A stretch of 60,154 nucleotides of DNA, taken from Diphasiastrum complanatum (Eukaryota > Streptophyta > Lycopodiopsida > Lycopodiales > Lycopodiaceae). Position numbers and translations under genes: made by a program. Location: the NCBI GenBank assembly GCA_029204225.1, contig MU833169.1, forward strand, positions 1 through 60,154. The letters run 5' to 3'. The notes below the pieces were generated by a model that did not search any database, was not told the origin of the DNA, and was given only the letters and a program-made list of their open reading frames with translations. Shown here in pieces: positions 38,301-52,800 of this stretch (positions are counted from its first letter, which is position 1; each line of letters begins with the position of its first letter).

Positions 38301-41300
38301 GCAACAGCTTTCAGTAACCCAGGTTTTTTACTTGCATCAAATTTTGTGTATTGAAGTTGAATTGAGAAAGCAATAGATTTTTTTTGTTTTTTAATATATT
38401 TGTAGAAGAGCTTATGATAAGGACTATAGCTCCTTGGAGTAGCATCGCTAAATTTCAACGCATCATACAACCAAGATGAACTTCGTAGTTCAAATTTACA
38501 ACAGAAATAATTGTCATTCATAGCTTCTAGAGACCATCGAATTTAAATACGCTGGGAGAGACATCTATATTTTTCATGGTGATTACTTTCAGGTTTTGGA
38601 TATTGAGGAGATGATCTGGTCTCCAAAGTTTGGAATGAAGGGAATGATAGATGCGTCTTTGAAAATCAAAGCCAAGGATCATACTTTGTTGGAAAAAGAT
38701 TTAGTGATGCCATTTGAACTCAAAACTGGTAAAGCAACTTCTGGAAAGGTATTTTATTTTAGCCCTCTTGGAACTTGATTTTTTTGAGTAGTTTCAGTCA
38801 ATTGTGAGACCTAAACTTAGATTGCCTTTCTTTATCTGATCTGAAGTTCATGACTTCATGGTTTCCTTTCAGCAATATCTTCTCAACAAGGTTTCTATTG
38901 TTGTGGATCTAGCGTTCATGACAATGCTGCCTGAAAGAGTTAATCTAGTTGTCTTGGTTTGTCTCATAGGCTGCAATGGAACACCGAGCTCAAGTTATGC
39001 TGTACACCCTACTTATGTCTGACAGGTGCGAGTACTTTAATGCTAAGAGGTTTTCAGTCAGATTTTCATCAAAGCCTTCTCGCTGTATTGAGTTAAACTG
39101 GAAAACTATTCTATAGGCTTCATGAGCATCAGTGTTTTAAGAGGCATTAATCTGCATGGCGCTTGTTAAGGAAATTGTTAGTGTTGTTTCCTTTTATTCA
39201 GATGTTAGTTTTGAAAAATATATGCCACTGGATTGATTTGCATATAGAGATTTATCGGCTGTGTAAATCGAAATCGACTTAATATTAGCATGCAAGGATT
39301 GTCTGGTTCCCCTGATTCAACGTAGCACATTCATGAACTTGAGTTATGGATTTAATAGTCCATGAGCTTGATTTTTTGTGTCTGGGTCTTGGATCATTCA
39401 TGGGTGTTGAATCATGTAATTTGACAATGTTTAGATATGCTGAGGAGGTCAAGGCAGGCCTTCTGTTTTATCTCCATACAAATCAAACTCAGGTAGAATT
39501 CTTCCTAAGTTCAATTAATCTTATTGGTCTTTTGTGTGTTGTTGTTTATGCTCAATCTCTTACAGATCTCCATTTTGGTCAACCTTATAAACAGAAAGAA
39601 AGAGAGAAAAATTTACTAAAACTGCTGCTGTAATCTCTCAGGGAATTGGCGCTCAGCATGGAGACCTTACTGGCCTGCTCATCCGTCGCAATGAACATGC
39701 AAGCAGTATACTTGCTGCTTCATCAAGTCAGATTTTGCCTTCAATGTTACAGGTTGTCTTTACTAAAGAGATTTGTCTTGCCACTAAAGCTTTGCGTTCA
39801 AGCCACTAAAGCCTCTAGCATAGAGCAGCTTATTTGAAATTTTCATGTGAATCTTGCAGAATCTTCACACTTGCCAAGGATGCCGTTTGCTAGATATTTG
39901 CAGTGTGTACCACAAGGTATTATTTTGTGATGATCTTTTTTCTAGCCTTAAAACAGGCTATTGTGTCATTCAATAGATCCTTCTGTGATCAATTTCAATT
40001 GGTACTCTTTTAGTACACGGTATAGTAGTGCTTATAAACAGAGTCACACGGTGAATATGCACTGCCATCAAATAACTACATATGCTGCATGAAACAGTTT
40101 TTCCTCACTAGTTCTAAACTGAGCTATCTAAGCGTTCAGTATGCAGAACACTGCCTGAAGTTCCAACTTAAGGCCCCCAACTCTCTATTTGTACACTGGG
40201 AGACTAAATAATTCTTCTTGAACTCCCTTCCAATTACTGCTTCAGAAAGGTTCTTGGGCACTCCAGAATTGGGGAACTTGCTTTAGAGGGCTAACGGTTT
40301 CTAGAAAATAGAAGTTGGGACCCTTTTTTGTATGCTTTTGGCCTCACTTGTTCATTGCTTGGGCTCAGTCAATAGATGACAAGTTCCAGAAGGTGGTTTT
40401 CAAAAAAATGGAATATTTTTTGAGTAATCAGTTTGAGATTGTGCATTGCTCATGATATTTGTCACATTAGATGGGAAATTCCAGGAATTAGACTGTGCAA
40501 ATTACGTTTTGAAACATAGTTTGTTCATGACTTTCCAAAATGCCTCTGAATTTTGTGCCGGTTTTTATCCCAGTTCATCTTTTATGAAGATGGCTAAAAG
40601 GCACAAGCCTGTATGCTCCTAAACTTGATGCTCATGTCTGACAGACGTTTTTGCTATCAAAAGTAACAATGCTGTATGCACTATAGATAGCTTTCTGATA
40701 GAGGTCGGATAATGCAGGGACAAGGTGGTACATCTGAAAGTAGTGGACTTGGAGAGCTTTTTGATGCTCAGATCAGTCACTTAAATAAGAATCACTACGA
40801 GTTTTTGCAGCATTGGGATCATTTAATCGATCTTGAAGCTCGTGGTATTTATGTAAGTTACCCTAGAGGTGTCTTATGTTATTTGATAAATTGTATTGTG
40901 CATCTTCAACTTCATTTGGTATACTTGAATCAGAAGCGTTAGTGGTACCTTGTATATGTTTGACTGGATATGCTTTTACTTTAATTTCAAATGAGTGAAC
41001 TGTTATTTTGGGAATATGTGGATATGCTGAATCTATCTTTGGTCCTATCAGATTAATATGGTGTGAGCTTAGGTGTCATGACTTTGTACAATCTGATCAT
41101 TTCATGACTGCAAGTTCAAAATTGTCAGAGATTTATTGTGACTAACGATTGCTCATCCAAAGGCATTATAGGCAACTGAAGCTAAATGCAATTTCTCAAC
41201 CTGGTGGCATTTCTTGATACAGGCATCTCAGAGTGAGATTTGGAGGACACCTAGCTCCTCTAGGGAAGAACAAGGGCGATGTCTGTCATCCATGATGCTT

Positions 41301-44300
41301 GACTTTTCAACTGGCTATTCAGGAGATGAAGAAAGCTCAAATGATCGTTTTGTTTACTGTTTTCGGAGGGTCTTGCCAGAGCCTCAGCTAAATGCTGCAG
41401 CCCCAAAAGTGGGGGATGGTGCATCAGCAATAAGACTTTCAGGCAGTCTGCAAGATCGCTCATTCTCTTGTGGAGACTTTGTGGTAGGATTCACCAAGTG
41501 TGCTTGTCAAAGAAAAGTATGATATATTTGAAGCATTGTCTAAAATGCGCGATTCATTTACTTGTGGAAAGCCATAACAAAAATGTGAAAATAAAGACAT
41601 GCTGGTGATTGGCAAAGGGGGAAATCAAAGCTATGCAAGGACGCTATTGTAGAGGTTGCAATTGTGTTTAGAAAAAATTGCAAAGCATTGTGGCCCTTTT
41701 ACTATATACACTATATTTGCTCTGTTTTTGGTGAGCTAAGTAAAATTTCCTCCTGCTTTACTGTCTGGCAGCTTGCTATCCATTCACAATTATGAAGATA
41801 AATTTATGAAGATAAGTGCCTATGGTGAGCGATGAGTGTCACACTTCCACAAATCCTTAGGAATAATCTGTCGACTCTTAAACACCATCAAGCTTGCACG
41901 GCTTATTAATGAGAGACTGTAAATAGTTAGCAATAAGACGATGGCGTTTGCACTGACACATTCAGTTTGTTTGTATCAATGTAGCCATATATGCCCTAGC
42001 CTGGAATATTGGCAAACTGCACAAAATGATTAGTCTGAAGCCAAAAGCACAAAAAGGAACCAGATGCAGCAGTGGCATTCCTCCTGTATTCCCACAAGCT
42101 ATCACAGTTCAAAAGCAAAATACTACGAAATGTTGCTCAATTGAAAGTAAAGACATTTTTTATTGTTGAACTGCTCTCACCTTTAGCATAAGGGTAAAAT
42201 CCACTTGAAAAAATTGCTTTCTTCCGCTATGATAAATTCTTAGCAAGGCTGATTTAGAGTATCTGTTAGCTTTTGGGCTGGCAATGAGTTGTTTATTTGT
42301 AATCAGACCCTGAAAAATCTCCTTAGCTCTTATCTAATTAGGTTGACCCGAACGAGCTACATAAATAGTTCTAGTGTTGTCGAGTCTGCACCCAACAAAC
42401 ATGAAGCAGCAACTACCCAATTTGAATTTTGAACATGTAGTTCAAATCTTGGAGGGACCAAGTTGGAGCATAAACAAAGTATGGCAGGACACATCAAAGC
42501 TCCTGACATACTATGATAGTCTTCTTTAACCTCTTGTATGTTCTCATTCGGCGATGGACTGGAGTTGAACTCCTGACTTCACTTATTAGAATTTAGAGGA
42601 CCATACTATGATGGTTAAGCGCTGCGTTTTTTGGCCCCTTGGCTCTAAATAGAGGCCAAATAGTCCTAAACTTAAGTTATAGGGTCCCAAAGTCGGTTGA
42701 CGGGGTTCATTCATCAAGTTTTTTTATAAATTTAGTCTCGTACCTCCTAAACGATTATGTCCATAATTAAAAACCGAAAGCCTTTCAAAAAATCAACAAA
42801 TGTTTGAAGTGTATTTGAAACTCAAACATTTTCAAAGTTTCGAACATTTGCTGGTAACTATGCGGGTGAATTCTCTGTAAATGTTTCTGATTCTCATTGA
42901 GTAGAATAATCTTATAGGTGCGAGCTGAAAGTTGCTTAGTTTCCATCTCAACTTTAAACTGAGATCCTAAGTGTTGTTATTTAGCTGTAAAATATAAATA
43001 TCGAGTAAAATTCACCCTCAAACAAGTTATTCAGACTACTCATTTAATGTAGCAGTCAATCTTCATGTCTTGTTATGCAGCAGTTGAGCACTGAGAGTGG
43101 CCATGTTGCAGTTGCTGGTGGTTATATAGTGAGCATCAACTTGAGTTCTGTACTGGTATGCTTTATGATTTATGAACAAGTTGTCTCTATTTTAGCTTTT
43201 AGCTGTGCGTTTCATAGGAAAAGTAACAACCTGCGAGCTTTCTAGTGCCGTTTTTGGAAGCTTAATGTATCATTTTTGCTAGTGGCTGCTTCTCTTCTGC
43301 TTGCTGTCTTATTTTTTTGCTTTCCGTGATTTTTCCAGATTTCCCTTTCACGACGTCTGCGATTGCCAGAAAGTAATGCAAATTTGGAGAGAGGCAGGCT
43401 TCTTCAAGAAATTTGGCGCATTGATAAGGATGAAATTACATCCTCGTGGTCAACGATGAGGTACCCTCTGGATCCTGAAGTTGAATTTCCTCATGGAAAT
43501 CTATACAGATCTGCAGGCATCTGTCATCAATCTTGGGAATCTGCATGTGTTCATGTTCATGCCCTTGCGCATTAGCTATTGGCTATGTTTGCATTACTGC
43601 TTTTGTATTGAATTTGATACTTTTTTCGTGTTTTTCGTGTAAATTATGGTAATTTGGAGATGTAAGCATTGCATATATGACTATTTTGCTGAAAATTTTG
43701 AAGATTGACGTCATCATGGCTTAGGCCGAAGTTCAGGTCCTTTCTAAAATCTTCTTGCTGTTTTTGAAGAGCAAGCCTCTTTTCAAAAATTTAGTTCACC
43801 CAATAGTGCAAGCAAGGTTCCCTAGCCTACTAGTAGTAAAATTCCTCTATGTCCTTGTCCTTGTTTGGTGGGCTATTTACGTAAAGGCTAAAGCACAAAG
43901 ATTTTATGCATCTTTGATATATTGTAATTTGTAGCTTACTGAGATGGTTTGTTTTGATCATGGTTTCAGGTACAACTTGCTGCAGTTGTTTGTAAAAAGT
44001 GGTGATGAGCAGCGGCGTAGACTTATTGTTGACCTTGAGGCATGCTTTTTTAACCTTGTAGCCTCATCTGACAATATTTTTGTGTCATTGTATGATTGTG
44101 ACATGTCTGATTCCAAATGCTCAGTTGCTCGGAGCTCAGCAGTGATCAGATATTATGTTTGTATCATTGCATGATTGTAAAATGTCTGATTTCAAATGCT
44201 TAGTTGCTTAGAGCTCAGCATCGATCAGAACTATTCTTGAAGTCAAGCTCATCTCTTTCTGGCCTGTTCCTAGGAACCAAAATTCGACATCGGTGGACTG

Positions 44301-46768
44301 ATTAGTCAAGATCCTGCAATAATGTATGCCAGATCACTTCCAGGTGTAAATGATGACCAGCGGCGTGCCATACTCAAGGTGCTGCTTCACAATTTCTTGC
44401 AAAGTACCTTAATAAGATTTTCCCTCTTGGTTTTGGTAGATCTGCCAGATGATCTACCTCCAAGAGAATGCTACAATGGTTTTTCCACTCATAAGAAACT
44501 CTTTGTATGCTTATCTTGAATATTTGTCGGATCTGTGACTTTTAGGTTGGTTGATTTGAGTTTAGTGAAATTTTAAGTCTGACTAAGAGCTGTCCTATAA
44601 TTTTATTCCCTGTTGAGCCGTTCTATATTAGGAGGTTTCTATGTTTCTATGCACTTTGTTGAAATATAAATAAAAGTATCTTTCTACATCTCTGTTTGTG
44701 GAAGAAAACTTTCAGTATAACAAATGAGATCCATGTGTACAAGGAGGTCAATTTTTTGATGAAAATGTAATTCAGTGGACTGTCTGCCTCATCCTTCTAT
44801 CACATCAGTTTTGATGATATCTATTCAGTTGGGTCAACATAAGAAGAAGTCTTGTGGATTTGGGTTCTGTTGTAGCATTTTCAACAATTGATCTGCCCTT
44901 TACTAGGTACATGATTCGGAGATACCTTCTGGATTTAGTTTCTAAGTTCTTAGTTGTCCATTAGAGGTGAGCCTCATCACTCTATTGACGAATCAGAGCA
45001 AAGCGTATGTTTTAAGATACATCTGTTTCCTTAGTAGGTGGGATCTCCTGAGGTTTTATAGGATAATATCTGAAATTAACCCTGACGCATATTTGCTATT
45101 TGTGTAGAGAATTTTCTTGTCCCAGCTCTGGCTAGTACGCCTTTATGCCAAAGGACTTTTACCATCATAGAAAGATGTTGAAGATTACATTTTTCTTTTG
45201 CCAGAAGGTAGAATCCTTGAACTTAAGTGTTATTTTATGACGGGGTACTGCTCTTAATTACCAACCTCAGAGGGGTTTCAAGTTTTTTGCTGAATATTTC
45301 AGTGGAATTCTGTAAAAAGCTTAAAGCATGTGTAAATCCAGCCAGATATCAATTAATGTTGTTGTGCTTTCATATTGTTCCTCAAAGATAAAATGTCTTT
45401 AAAGAGACCGATGAAACTTGGGAGACTTTTCATCAGAAAAGATTAAGATCTGGCTGGGCACTATAATATATGGGGAAATTGCTACTTTCCACCTATTGAA
45501 ACTTTGAGATTTGAGATGTACGTTTATAGATGGGTTGATATGTTAAAGCATAACAAAGTCATCTAGGTTAGAAGCTATCTACAACAGAAAGTTCCACATT
45601 AATGAATAGCAAACTGTTCATCACAGACATTGATAATTCAGTATGACGCTGAACAAACTTAAGGAGTATGAACATTTCAGGAGCCCATGTACACGAGTTA
45701 CGAATCTCAATGAATAATGGATAAAACTTTTAGAAGTTGAAAAACTCTTCTTGATGAGAGTGTCAGTTGCATACATATATTGCATAGCATACCAAGGCTG
45801 ATGTTGGGATATCAGACATGAAATCCTTTGTGTGCTAAAGGTGGTAGGTCTTACATAACAGTAATTAGGATCAAATTTGCATCAACTGGCTCCTTTTCAT
45901 GCTGGTCATCTGAATAGGATGTTGGTAAGATCAGAGAAATTATTTCTTTGTTTTGTATTTTTTTACGTGACAACCTAGGCAGCCAGTGATATTCTTTAGG
46001 ATAGTACAAAGTTTTTTCTTGAACCTGGGAGGCTATATACGCTTTTCCCCAGTTCTTTTGATCTGTTTACTATTTGATGTCTTTGTAGTAGAGGCCAATC
46101 TTTTTGAAAATGCCTTCTTATACATTGTGTGTCCTTATTGATGAAGTTGCTCTTTGAATGTTGACATTGAAGATCCTAGCTGCACGAGATTATGCTCTTA
46201 TTCTTGGAATGCCGGGCACAGGCAAGACATCGACCATTGTGCATGCAGTCCAAGCACTTTGTGCACGTGGAGCATCTGTGCTCCTTGCATCTTACACAAA
46301 CTCGGCCGTCGACAATATCCTTCTGAAGTTGAAACTGCAGGTCAGCTCTAAAATTTGTCATGCAATAGCATGTAGCTCAAAATATTATGAAGGTTATGAG
46401 CTTAGTTAAATCACGCCCTGCATCTATTAAAACTTAAGTATCTTAGATTTCACTCAGAACTGATGTCTTTCCATTGCCAAAGCAGGACAAATAACACACA
46501 AGCTACTAAGTAGTTATACTCTTCTGGACCTTTGAACTGGTTGAATTACTGCCTGCTTATTCCTTCCAAAACAATGCCACTTTTGAATACCAAGAACCAC
46601 TCAGCTTGTGTTGCTTGGATAAGTGCAGTCAAGATAGGGTCAACCTTAAGATGCATGGTTGAAGGTGGATATTGGTGCCCGGTCGATGTTTGGGTGAGAT
46701 GGTGGAGGATGGTGGTGTACAAATGTGCCAAGGTGGAACGAGAGGAATGAATGATCAGATAAAGTGGC

Positions 46769-46823
<55 letters not shown>

Positions 46824-49800
46824 AGAGCTTTATTAACGTCTTTTCCATGCCAAAAGGCGTATAAGACGAAAGGAGTACATCATAAGAAATGGAACTCGGA
46901 CGGAACAATGCCGTCAACAGAAAACTAAATTGAAACGTAATTCACTATGTAAAAAAGCTCATCTCTCATGCAGGAGAGGAAATAAATGACTGTAGCTCAA
47001 ACATCTCTCATGTAGGAGAGGGAGAAGAAGCTGAGATTTTAAGTTCTGCAATTTTAACCAAGACCAGGCGTCCGTCTTGAAAGAGAGACCCTTGGCCTTA
47101 GCATCTGCGATTCTTTCTCTCAATCCATTGAATGGGTGTCCAGTCATCATCCATAAAAATAGTAGATCCCTTCAGGCAACCTCTTTTGCGTAGAACCTTG
47201 TGACGAAGCAAAGCATCCTTGAAATGCAGAAACACTGTAGTGGATTGGAGCTTACCCACCCAAGCAGCAGATATGACATCCTCTTTGAAACCAAAGGTGG
47301 AATGAATGAAAGCATTTGCCTCAACCACGAGGTCCTTACCCGCAAAAAAAGCTCCCCTAACTCTGACATTGAGGGCCTTGAGATCTCTTTTTTGATGTTC
47401 TTGAATAGATTCAGAAATAACCTGCTTAGATCCCTTGAGCATGTCGGCCCAAGAACTCTTCGATTGCTGAAATTGCTGCTCCAAGGAGTGAACCCGCTCT
47501 TGAAGCTGCTTTGCCATGTCTTCTGAATCTACATTGCCGACTTCTTCTTCCTCTTCATCTGATTCCAATTCATTCTTGACGTAAGTAACATCAACCTCAA
47601 GAATGCCAACTTTGCCCTGGAGGGTCAAAACCGTATTCTCCAGAGTGGAGATTTGGAATGGTTGTTGCTTGATTAAGGCAAGCAAGGACACATTGGTCTC
47701 TTGAAGAGACTCAATAAAGCGAGGGAAATCAGACAAAAAATCAGCTGAAAGAGACAGAGACAAAGGGGATGAAGAGGAAGGGGTGAAAGGAGAGAGAGAG
47801 AGAGGCTCAAGTGTAATAAATTGGAGACCATGAACATCTCTGATAAAAAACTATAAACTTATACATGTGACATAATTGAATGAGTAAATAATAAAATAAC
47901 TAACCAAACAAGATGGAAATCACCAAGGAGCTCATTTAAAAGCTCCCATAAAACAAGTTTGTACATATCCTAACAAAGCAGATCCTCATATGATATCAAC
48001 ATTTGATTATTATTAGAGGATTGTGTGGAAAGGCAATGATTCTTAGAAATAATGAGTAATTCTTGATTCTTTGGTGACCTTTTTTTGCCTTCATGTTCTT
48101 TAATTAGACGTAGAGGCCAAAGTTACTTTATTAATATGTGAGGACTCATCCTCCATTGAGAGACACGTGGACGAGTACAGTGTGTGTGAACTCGAAGTGC
48201 TAGTGAGGTGTCCCAATATTGCATGACAGCATGGCAGGTGCATGTGGTACCTTGGGGAAGCCAGAGGTCTACTATGAATGTTACGCCCATGTCATGTTGC
48301 CAAGGATTGGATTTATCCTAGACTTGGGTTAGGCCTCTAGTTGATTTATTGGTTATGTCTGGATATTCTAGTCAAGGGATAGATTAGCAATACCTTGAGA
48401 GGACCTAATGGCGTTCACATAGAGACCTGTGGAGCGGTTCATGGTGTGAGATAGTCAATTGCATGGATGAGGTGGATCAGTAGATGTTAGCCTTGTGGCT
48501 GGGGCCTGCACAGCGGAGGTTTCTGTCTTGCTCATCAGGCGTCTTACACCATGGCTCGGGGGTGAAGCTATTGTGTACTGATCTTCGGCTTCGATTTGGT
48601 TTGGTGGTTAGTCCCACAGTGTCCTTATGTTTCTTGCAGGCTGATCCAGTTGGTGTTCTTAGAATGGTATCAGGGCAAGGCTTGCAAGTGATTCAGGAAT
48701 TTGGAGCTCTCGTCCCCGGTTCTTGGTAGGAATCAATGTTTCTCAACTTTACCTATCTCTAGGTGAGTGGTCTCACAGATTTCCATTCAGTTTTGGATCA
48801 GATTTGTGGATCTTGGTTTACTATGCAGCACGATCTGTCATCCAACCAAGATTTCGCTATTTAGCATGCTAGAAACTGTGTTTCTCTGATGTTTGGCCAG
48901 TATGAAATTGAGGGAAAATCATAAAAGTTTGCTTGTTCTGGACCTGGAATCGAGAATATCAGCCATTGTTGGTGTAAAACCAGGGTGAAAAGTTCTGCAG
49001 GAGGTTGTGATTGATGCAAGATTAATCTGATTCAGTTGCATGCAAGATTTCACCATCCCTTGTATAAGAGAATTGGAGCTTAGAGCAAAAAAGGGGTTGT
49101 TATTTGCTATTTTGCCCAATTTTTGAATGTTTTTTTGATCATGGTAAGAAAATAATGGCTGTAGCGGTTGTAGGAATAGGATCCTTTGGGGGATGCGTGG
49201 GATCTTTTGGATCAGCTGTTGATATCGGAGCAGTTTTTAAGCATATCATGAGGTTGATTGGAAAATCAGTGAAACAATGGTGTTTTTGGTGGTTATTGGG
49301 AAATCAGCCCCAAAAATAAAGTGGTTTGGCGACCTGAAATTTGGTCAGTAAAAAGCTTTTTGATTGTTTCCTTCCATACTGTCAATCAAGACCTGAACAA
49401 GTGTTGGAATGTCTCTTTTAGGCAACCCACAAGTTCTTAGCATCAGTTTTGAGTTATGTGTGTAGTTCGAACTGTTTTCAACTCTCCAAAATTGCGGCCC
49501 TCTACCCCGTCTTTGGATGCTTACTGCCGTCAAGGCTGATGTGGCAGGCGTGTTCCTGAATCGCTGTTCCTTCTGGTAGAAATAAAGAGACATCTGAAAC
49601 GGTTGCGATATGGCTGAGAAATTGATGTTTGAAATAGAGCAATTCAATTCTTGAATTCGACACTCTGGTTTTCATTGCTGGTGATTGAATATTCTAACAG
49701 CTGCATGTTTGAGCTCGCGCGTGACATATGGTGTTCCAGAAGTGTGGCATGTCAAAGACACAATATTTGCATCAATGGTCTGACAGTGCACCTGGTGTTA

Positions 49801-52800
49801 GACATGGACTAATAACATGATCTGTTAAATAAAATATGTTGAACACGAAGTGAAACGGACTGGAACTAATTGATTGACGATTGGAACTATTTTTTTCCCA
49901 TTGGTATTGAGTTAAGAATGTCAGTAGTTGTCAGTAGTCATTGAATCGATCTCATTACAAAATGCTTAACTGACACAAAGTAGTGATTAAGTAAATAATC
50001 GACGACTAATTGATTCCAGAGTGAATGCTTTTGTGAACATGAGAATTTTGTTCCAATATTGATTGGCTAATAGGAGTGGTTTGCAAATTTCAAGATATCT
50101 ATTTGGTTTCGTTATGAAGCTACTTTGAATGGCTTAATGAGTATGGTTGGACCAAAGTTGCTAAATAATTTGGAGTTATGCAACCATCTCTGTCACTCCA
50201 GCAAGCATTTTGCTATGGTTTAGTAGGGTTTGATATGGTTTAGTATTGTGGTTTAATAGGGTTTGATATGGTTCAATAAGGTTCGCTGTGGTTCACTAGG
50301 GTTTAGTGCGTGTGGTTCAATATGCATTAGGTTTTAATGTCAATTGGGTCATCACTTTTGCATTTAGGTTGCATTCACTTAACATAGTTCTGCTAGTTCT
50401 GCATAGTTAGAGGAAGGATACTAGGAAGGCTTGGAGCAAGGAACCATTTTATGCTTTTTGGCCTCTAAATATCTGAGAAAGGGGCCCTCAAGAATAAATG
50501 AGTCATTTCCTTTTTGGGTATGTATTTGATCCTTGGGAGGGTAGAGGTTCAAATCTAATGACAATCCTTTATTAAAGTACACTTTTCCAGAATCAGAAAG
50601 AGAATTTTGAAATCTAGTAATCTGCTGGTGCTCAGATAAGCCGCAACATTTCTAGGGCTGTGAATGTAAATTGGCTCTCAAATGCCCACCGAGGGGCTCA
50701 GGAATTTTGTAAAGGATGTCACGACTTGGCTTAGCAACGTGGACTGTATGCGGTCCTTGCGAAAAGTCGAAACAACTAAGTTGTTCAACAAATAGGCGGC
50801 GACTTGGATTATAGGGTCATTGATAGCCTCTATCAACAAGTACTCGTTGTTAGTTTTGACTGGGAGCTCAGGAGTGGTTGCCGTTATGTACGGTTTAATG
50901 AGGTTTTTGGCTTGGCGATGGGAGATGGGTTGGCGATCACCGGACACTTGCCAACGGTGACCATCGAGTTAGCGTTAATGCGTACCTTGTACGTAGTACC
51001 TTGCTAGAGGATATGGAAATGCGGCTTTGGCGCATCCCAAGTGGGTAAGCATGGAGAGCGAGATCCATGTTGATGTCAGAGGAGAAGAGCACCAAGAAAA
51101 AGCCAATTGCTTCAAGAAGGGAGCCAGCAACCTGAAGCCAAGGTTTGATCAAGGAATCAGACAGCAGGGCCCAAATATGGGTGATAGAAGGCACCTCGCA
51201 TGTGATGATCTTTTTCGTGCCAATATCGTTAGTAGAGGAAGAGGACATCATGTTATTAGATGGATGGTAAAGGCTATTATCAATGGAAATGTGGAAAGGT
51301 GAAAAGGTACTCAAAAAGGTGGAAAAGGCATCAAAAACAGTTGAAAGGCTTAAAAAACTGAAAAAAGATGAGAACCGTGAAAACAAAAGAAGTAATGGTA
51401 GAACTGAGTGTAGAGCAGGTGGCTGTGAGGGCAGATGAGGGTGTGCAAATTTTTTTGTCATGAACTTGAAAATTTTGGTGAAATTTTTGGCAGAGCTTCG
51501 TTGAATGAAGTGCCAAATGACTCGAATTCTGCCCTTATATAGCGGAAATTAGAATGCGTATTAGGAGAAGTGCACTTTCTCTAGCCCAGTTCCAACCAAA
51601 ATTTTGCAGGGACCTTCGTCACAATATTCTAAGACCTCAAGGAAATCTGCGAAGGTTCAGAAGGTGATTTGACTGCCCTGCGAAGGTTCAGCCTATTCAA
51701 CCCTCGCAGGAGGTGAACTCTTGTACAACTTGCTCTAGATATTGGATTTTCAAGATTAGACCATGTAGACAAACTAATTTCATTGCTCTGATTCCATTTA
51801 TGCCCCCTGCAAAGGTTGGTTTGTTGATCTTGATGCTCTATGAAGGTTCCAAAGATTATGCCTTCCAGAATTCTCATAGACACTCAATTTTGACGATTTT
51901 TCCATCATTAATTCTGGTAGAAATTTTTAAAGATGCGTATGAGTCAGATTTAGTGACTGACAAAGTTTCAAGAGTTAGCTCCCAAGGGATCTCAAAAAAT
52001 CATGAAAAAAGTGCTCTTTTTTAGTGTTTTTTGGTGAGATCTTGAGATTCTCTGATCTCCAACTCTTGCAGACTGGAATACCATTGCATCCAAGTTAGAT
52101 CTGACTATTGAGAGTTCTCTGAGAATTTTGATGGACGTTTGGTAGCTGATCCATCAATTTAAGTGGTTATTGCCTTTATTTTGCTACCTTTTTTTGAGAT
52201 CGATGTCTCTGATTTGCAAAAATGGAGGCTGATTGATGTACTCTGATGATCTGTTGCCCATTTGATCCTATCTGGATCTACATCTCACTTGGATCTTCTC
52301 GGAGGTTGTTGGATCTAAGCAGATTTTGTTGGATCTTGCTTGATCTGACTAGATTTTTCTAGATCTGGTTGTGATGATCTTAAAGATGTACAATTTGTGA
52401 CTTGTCATCACCATCCTTGATCTGTTTCACTGTGGTGGCAAATACTTGTGCAAACGGCTACCATTGATGGGAGTGTCGAATGGCATCCCATCTAACTACT
52501 CGAGGGTCACAGCTCCATGGCTAAGGATCTCCTTCACTCGGAATGGGCCTTCGTCTGTGAACTTCAGCTTTCTCTTGATCGCCTTGGTTTTATACATGAG
52601 AACCAAATCTCCAGATCAAAGATCTTTCTTGTGCAATCGGCGATCATGCCATGTCTTGCTTCACTCTTTCTCAGCCGCCAATGCATGCACAGCTAGTAAG
52701 TGCATCTCACAAAGTTTATGTAGTGCTTCATGGCATAATTGCAGAGACCAACTGAAATGCCGTGTGATTAGTGCTTGCCTTGTAAGCTGTTCTGAATGCC

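Larger units (their letters stand above)
46768..47815 (-). mobile_element. ORF1-only LINE-like retroposon, copy 2
   Basis: The - strand carries a single 221-codon ORF (47763-47098), about 280 bp of 3' region containing AATAAAG (near 46830), then the (TC)n tail. No endonuclease or RT is present. The 3' region matches copy 1. The better preserved of the two copies. Confidence 0.7.

Noticed and set aside
42545-42635. tRNA-like B-box (gagttcaactcc on the - strand) suggesting a tRNA gene or SINE
   Set aside because: Only the T-arm region resembles a tRNA. No acceptor stem or anticodon arm can be folded convincingly, and there is no second copy in the window.
50215-50330. Telomere-like gtttagtaggg repeats
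   Set aside because: Units are irregular (tttagtaggg, tttgatatgg) and never form consecutive TTTAGGG.
51027-51302. 91-codon plus-strand ORF
   Set aside because: It is antisense to the longer minus-strand ORF and has no recognisable motif.
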